Below, in pieces: positions 61,083-64,000 of a stretch of 64,000 nt of DNA (position 1 is the first letter of the stretch; each line of letters starts with the position of its first letter). Source of the stretch: an uncultured Clostridia bacterium (GTDB lineage Bacteria > Bacillota > Clostridia > UMGS1883). The stretch is taken from contig CAKSFM010000013.1 in the NCBI GenBank assembly GCA_934454525.1, positions 20,977-84,976 on the forward strand, read 5' to 3'. The notes below the pieces were generated by a model. The model saw nothing but the letters and a program-made list of their open reading frames with translations. It did not search any database and was not told the DNA's origin. The position numbers were made by a program, and so were the translations under genes.

Positions 61083-62642
61083 TCAATTCTTTAAATATGT
61101 TTTTCCCGTAATATTCGTAAGCTCTGCCACACCGCCCTTTTTAAGGATTTCGGCAGCGCTTCCGCTTAAATATCCGTTTTCGCTCAGCTGCGAAACAACA
61201 TCGTCAATCATCGTTACAGCGCTGAGCTTGTCATTTGTATCTTCGTTCACGTCAAACAGCATCACTCCTCCGGCTTTTTCCCTTGCAAGAACAGTCTTTT
61301 TGCAAAGGGTCGGAAGTCCGTTATAATATGAATCGTTTCCGTTTATATTTGCATAGTCACGGTATGCAAACTGCGGATTTTCCGCCACAAGATGGCGATA
61401 CTGCATCCAGCTCGGGCGCGCATAAAGCGGCATACCCAAAACAATTTTATCTGCCGGAACTCCGCGTGTCAGCCAGTATTCTATTGACGTGTTCGCAAAC
61501 CAGAACGGACTGTGCTGCTCATTGTTCATATCATAGCTCATCACATTAATAAATTCAAAAGCCTCAAGAACATTCTGCGAAACATAGTTCGACACCTCCG
61601 GACCCTCCGTTGCAGACCATGCCCCATTCAGCGCTGCTGTTATGTTCTTCCCCTTTCCGCGAAGCTCTTTATAAAGCTCCAGAATAAGCTTTTCGTAGTT
61701 TTCCGCCGTTGAAGCCGATGGATATTCCCAGTCAAGCTCCACTCCGTCAAATCCGTACTCATCCACAACATTCATAATACTGCCGACAAGCTTTTCGCGA
61801 AGTTCATTTTCTCCCGACACCGCCTCAAATGTCGATACCAAAGGTATATCATTGTACGACCATCCGCCTACAGCAATATAGACGCTGCATCCGTCGCTGT
61901 GTGCTTTATCAACAAGCGCCCTCACCTTATCCGGATTTTTAAAAGGCACACATGTTCCGTCATTCTGCGGAATGAGAAATGCATACATTATATGTGTAAG
62001 CTTATCTGTCTGAAGCTTGTCTATCGGTTCATCAAATAAATCTCCCGAATAGTATCCGATAATGCGGAACCGGTCATTTTTCTCTTCAGCCAGATTTTCA
62101 TTTTTTCGGGAATTTATTATAAGGCCGTTTTCATCGTCATAACTGTACTCCCATCCGAATTCTTCCGCCGCAAACCGCCATGTAAGAGGGAAATATGTCA
62201 CATTGCGAAAAAGAATCAGCGGATATTCTTCCTTTGAATTATCAATTTCTTGTCCGTTCACTTCTATTTTAAATCCGCAGTCTGTTACCTCGGCATTGAT
62301 TTTTCCGTACTCAAATTTTTCTTTGTTCGGGAGATATTTACAATCATTGTATGCGGCATTTCGAATCGATTCATTTGTAATTGTTAATTTTCTTGCGGAA
62401 TCTTCCCACTGCGTTGTCAATCCCAAAAATCTGCAATCGTCATATGTCATCGGGAAATATGTTATGTTTCTGAATTGCAAAAGCGGATATTGCCGCGATG
62501 AAGAATCGACTTCCTGTCCGTTAAATGTTACCTTGCAGCCCGGAAGTGCCGCATACTCATTTAACGTATAAGAAGCTCGGGCATAAACATTGTTAATCCC
62601 TATACAAATAACAGTCAGCAATGCAGCAAAAATTTTTTTCAC
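61083..62642 (-). CDS. GH18 chitinase-like protein with two N-terminal stalk-type repeats
   Basis: 519 residues. Signal peptide (FAALLTVICIGINNVYA), two repeats of a short domain of about 80 residues (QYPLLQFRNITYFPMTYDDC RFLG and EYPLILFRNVTYFPLTWRFA AEEFGWEYSYDDENG). From about residue 195 follows a GH18 barrel: RIIGYYSGDLFDEPIDKL, SVYIAVGGWSYNDI (substrate-binding SxGG-type block as AVGGW), the catalytic FDGVELDWEYPS (DxxxDxE with Glu as proton donor), FINVMSYDMN and VLGMPLYARPS. GH18 enzymes cut beta-1,4 linkages of N-acetylglucosamine. The repeats resemble those of the neighbouring LRR protein and suggest that both are displayed through the same attachment system. Confidence 0.85.
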   Translation of the reverse strand: MKKIFAALLTVICIGINNVYARASYTLNEYAALPGCKVTFNGQEVDSSSRQYPLLQFRNITYFPMTYDDCRFLGLTTQWEDSARKLTITNESIRNAAYNDCKYLPNKEKFEYGKINAEVTDCGFKIEVNGQEIDNSKEEYPLILFRNVTYFPLTWRFAAEEFGWEYSYDDENGLIINSRKNENLAEEKNDRFRIIGYYSGDLFDEPIDKLQTDKLTHIMYAFLIPQNDGTCVPFKNPDKVRALVDKAHSDGCSVYIAVGGWSYNDIPLVSTFEAVSGENELREKLVGSIMNVVDEYGFDGVELDWEYPSASTAENYEKLILELYKELRGKGKNITAALNGAWSATEGPEVSNYVSQNVLEAFEFINVMSYDMNNEQHSPFWFANTSIEYWLTRGVPADKIVLGMPLYARPSWMQYRHLVAENPQFAYRDYANINGNDSYYNGLPTLCKKTVLAREKAGGVMLFDVNEDTNDKLSAVTMIDDVVSQLSENGYLSGSAAEILKKGGVAELTNITGKTYLKN

Positions 62643-62780
62643 AATAAAACCTCCTCATTAATAAAAATCCCTGTTAATAGCAAAAAGCTCCCGCTTGCTT
62701 CTATTCATTACTTTTATTTTACCACATATTGCCTTTACTGTCCATTAACAATTTATTATTTATTTTTGTTAATATTTTTC

Positions 62781-62809
62781 TTGACTATAGGTTAAAAATG
62801 TGTTATCAT
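62781..62809 (+). promoter_or_regulatory. Promoter of tadA
   Basis: TTGACT (62781-62786), 17-base spacer, TATCAT (62804-62809), followed directly by the ribosome binding site AAAGGTGG, so the 5' leader is very short. Confidence 0.65.
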
Positions 62810-62825
62810 ATCAAAGGTGGTTTTT

Positions 62826-63299
62826 TTGGAAAATCAATTTATGCGAATGGCGCTTGAAGAAGCTTTTTTGGCTGAGCAGTGCGGCGAAATGCCCATCGGA
62901 GCTGTCGTTGTCCGCGGCGGAATTGTCATCGGCAAAGGGCATAATCTCCGCAATGAGCTGCATGACCCCACTCTTCATGCTGAAATTGTTGCAATAAGGC
63001 AGGCGTGTGAATGTGTTTCCGACTGGCGGCTTGATGACTGCGATATTTATATAACACTTGAGCCTTGCGTAATGTGCAGCGGCGCTATTATTAATTCGAG
63101 AATGCGCAGCGTTTATTTCGGAGCCTATGACACAGAGTACGGTGCAGCCGGCGGTAGGATTGATTTGTTTTCCAAGAGCTATTTCGGCAGCAAAACAACT
63201 GTTTACGGCGGCATAATGGAATCTGAATGTAAATTCGCCATTGATTCCTTTTTTAAAAAGCTCCGCAGTAAAAATAAACCGCCTGTTTCTCTTGCCTAA
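62826..63299 (+). CDS. tadA: tRNA-specific adenosine deaminase TadA
   Basis: From TTG 62826 (AAAGGTGG six bases before it) the product has 157 residues. GTG 62817 lies inside that ribosome binding site and was not chosen; ATG 62841 is possible but further away. The zinc and catalytic motifs are complete: LHAEIVAIRQA (His and catalytic Glu) and YITLEPCVMCSGAII (PCxxC). MPIGAVVVRGGIVIGKGHNL and the C-terminal YGAAGGRIDLF fit TadA, which deaminates A34 of tRNA-Arg(ACG) to inosine. It is usually followed by dnaX; here tRNA genes and an integrase scrap follow, so an insertion event separated it from its usual neighbours. Confidence 0.93.
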   Translation: MENQFMRMALEEAFLAEQCGEMPIGAVVVRGGIVIGKGHNLRNELHDPTLHAEIVAIRQACECVSDWRLDDCDIYITLEPCVMCSGAIINSRMRSVYFGAYDTEYGAAGGRIDLFSKSYFGSKTTVYGGIMESECKFAIDSFFKKLRSKNKPPVSLA

Positions 63300-63307
63300 C
63301 TTAATAC

Positions 63308-63352
63308 GGACAGGTATCGAAGAGGTCATAACGGCCCTGACTCGAAATCAGG
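63308..63352 (+). other. 5' half of a tRNA-Ser(CGA)-like sequence (remnant)
   Basis: GGACAGG-TATCGAAGAGGTCA, then CCTGA-CTCGAAA-TCAGG form a 5' acceptor strand, a D-arm and a complete anticodon arm with CGA, as in the true tRNA-Ser 140 bases further on. After the anticodon arm no T-arm with GTTCGAATC and no CCTGTCC acceptor strand follow. It looks like a truncated tRNA copy, possibly left by integration or recombination. Confidence 0.55.
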
Positions 63353-63491
63353 TAATGTTAAGAAACATAAAATTACGCTCAAACGGCGTTATATAAGGCT
63401 TTTCAGCCGATTGAAAATTGAATATTTTTGCTTGTTCTCTCCTGGAGTTCTCTCCTTTTTCTGAGTTCATTCCAGGTGGTTCAATATATGA

Positions 63492-63580
63492 GGAGAAGTA
63501 TCGAAGCGGTCATAACGAGAACGACTCGAAATCGTTTTGTCGGAAACGGCACGTGGGTTCGAATCCCACCTTCTCCGCCA
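63492..63580 (+). tRNA. tRNA-Ser(CGA)
   Basis: Complete class II cloverleaf of 89 bases. The acceptor stem is GGAGAAG/CTTCTCC with discriminator G and an encoded CCA. The D-arm contains TCGAAGCGGTCATAACGA, the anticodon loop is CTCGAAA (anticodon CGA, codon UCG), the long variable arm is TGTCGGAAACGGCA, and the T-loop is GTTCGAATC. Serine identity follows from the variable arm and anticodon. An integrase scrap lies just downstream, so the 3' end is a plausible phage or island attachment site. Confidence 0.95.
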
Positions 63581-63620
63581 TTGCCGGTTGTAATTTGGGT
63601 TACAGCCGGTTCTTTGTTTT

Positions 63621-63794
63621 TTAAACATTTATTTTTACTGCTTCCATCATTGCATTTGCTGACATAATTTTTGAATTATAGTCTAAATGCGAGTATATAT
63701 TCGCAGTAGTTGCAAAATCGCTGTGCCCCAACCATTCCTGTATTTGTTTCATTGATACCCCGTTTTTTAATAATAACGAGGCGCAGGTATGCCC
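63621..63794 (-). pseudogene. Tyrosine recombinase/phage integrase, C-terminal remnant
   Basis: A frame of 57 codons without start: GHTCASLLLKNGVSMKQIQE, WLGHSDFATTANIYSHLDYN and SKIMSANAMMEAVKINV, stop at 63621. HTCASLLL, WLGHSDFATTANIYSH (catalytic His and Tyr region) are typical of integrases. Upstream a stop interrupts and nothing more of the gene is recognisable. It faces the tRNA-Ser gene 41 bases away, the usual place of an element integrated into a tRNA 3' end. Confidence 0.8.
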
Positions 63795-64000
63795 CTATGG
63801 TATAATAAAGACAAACGGTGAAAGCCGCATAAAATCAAGGGTTTTGCAATTTATCTTGATATATTTCAGTTCTTTTTCCAACCCGAAATTTACAAGATTT
63901 TCGTCTTTAATAACGGTAATGTAAAGTTAAAGACAAAAGTTATACCCTGCAAAAGGAGGTCAAAATTTAATAAAATATCAACTGAGAACGCTTTATAACA
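63795..64000. other. Right-edge stretch without a supported gene
   Basis: AT-rich sequence with a good ribosome-binding-site-like AAAAGGAGGTCAAA at about 63951-63964 but no start codon at a proper distance behind it. It may be decayed element DNA or the leader of a gene whose start has been lost; nothing can be called. Confidence 0.4.

Noticed and set aside
1..64000. CRISPR arrays, rRNA genes and known riboswitches
   Set aside because: No regularly spaced short direct repeats and no rRNA-like or riboswitch core sequences were seen on either strand.
63951..64000. A gene start after the AAAAGGAGGTCAAA sequence at the right edge
   Set aside because: No ATG, GTG or TTG occurs at a suitable distance before a stop, and the window ends too soon.

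Overview
The window looks like a chromosomal segment of a Gram-positive anaerobe of the Clostridia. Evidence: many secreted proteins with SLH (S-layer homology) repeats or 'copper-amine-oxidase N-terminal' stalk domains, strong AGGAGG-type ribosome binding sites, BlaI/BlaR1-type regulation, GreA, a TadA, and a tRNA gene with an encoded CCA end. Closest genus cannot be told from the sequence alone. Most genes lie on the minus strand.

Layout. 1-8.7 kb: an operon for a very large secreted beta-helix carbohydrate-active protein, an AraC regulator and an SLH protein that runs off the left edge. 8.7-11.05 kb: an AT-rich accessory pocket with a colicin E3-type RNase toxin, its likely immunity/antitoxin partner, an ImmA/IrrE peptidase pseudogene interrupted by a palindromic element, and an IS3 transposase scrap. 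11.05-14.45 kb: four decaying genes (GH2, SGNH esterase, amidohydrolase, phosphotriesterase-like). 14.6-20.6 kb: L-rhamnose isomerase, an AraC regulator, an SGNH hydrolase, a Dabb protein, an ACT-ACT-metallo-beta-lactamase fusion and an amidohydrolase. 20.7-24.9 kb (plus strand): TrkA-TrkH potassium uptake coupled to a GH28 polygalacturonase. 25-29.7 kb: remnants, GreA, a protein whose Shine-Dalgarno is buried in a hairpin, and a BlaI/BlaR1-type system. 29.8-37.7 kb: a leucine-rich-repeat surface protein and a redox cluster (flavodoxins, carboxymuconolactone decarboxylase, aldo/keto reductase, cupin) with a divergent LysR regulator. 37.8-59 kb: a long minus-strand cluster of three Gfo/Idh/MocA oxidoreductases, a sugar-phosphate isomerase-like protein, two paralogous giant secreted enzymes, two proteins of repeated carbohydrate-binding-like modules, two SLH proteins and an uncharacterised glycoside-hydrolase-like protein. 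59-64 kb: two stalk-domain surface proteins (one LRR, one GH18), TadA, tRNA-Ser(CGA) and an integrase scrap.

How it fits together: polygalacturonase, beta-helix enzyme, rhamnose isomerase, SGNH esterases, oxidoreductases and SLH-anchored binding proteins suggest that this cell degrades pectin-like or other acidic, rhamnose-containing polysaccharides at its surface, in a Gram-positive polysaccharide-utilisation region. This is inference from families, not demonstrated.

Most unusual: a small family of structured palindromic repeats with tRNA-T-arm-like ends (full copy 34353-34636; partial copies 35394-35503, 39935-40038; solo end 33556-33582; a relative at 10455-10675). One copy sits in frame inside an aldo/keto reductase. 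Two others fill exactly the space between an upstream stop codon and the downstream Shine-Dalgarno. Their internal hairpins keep pairing while changing sequence.
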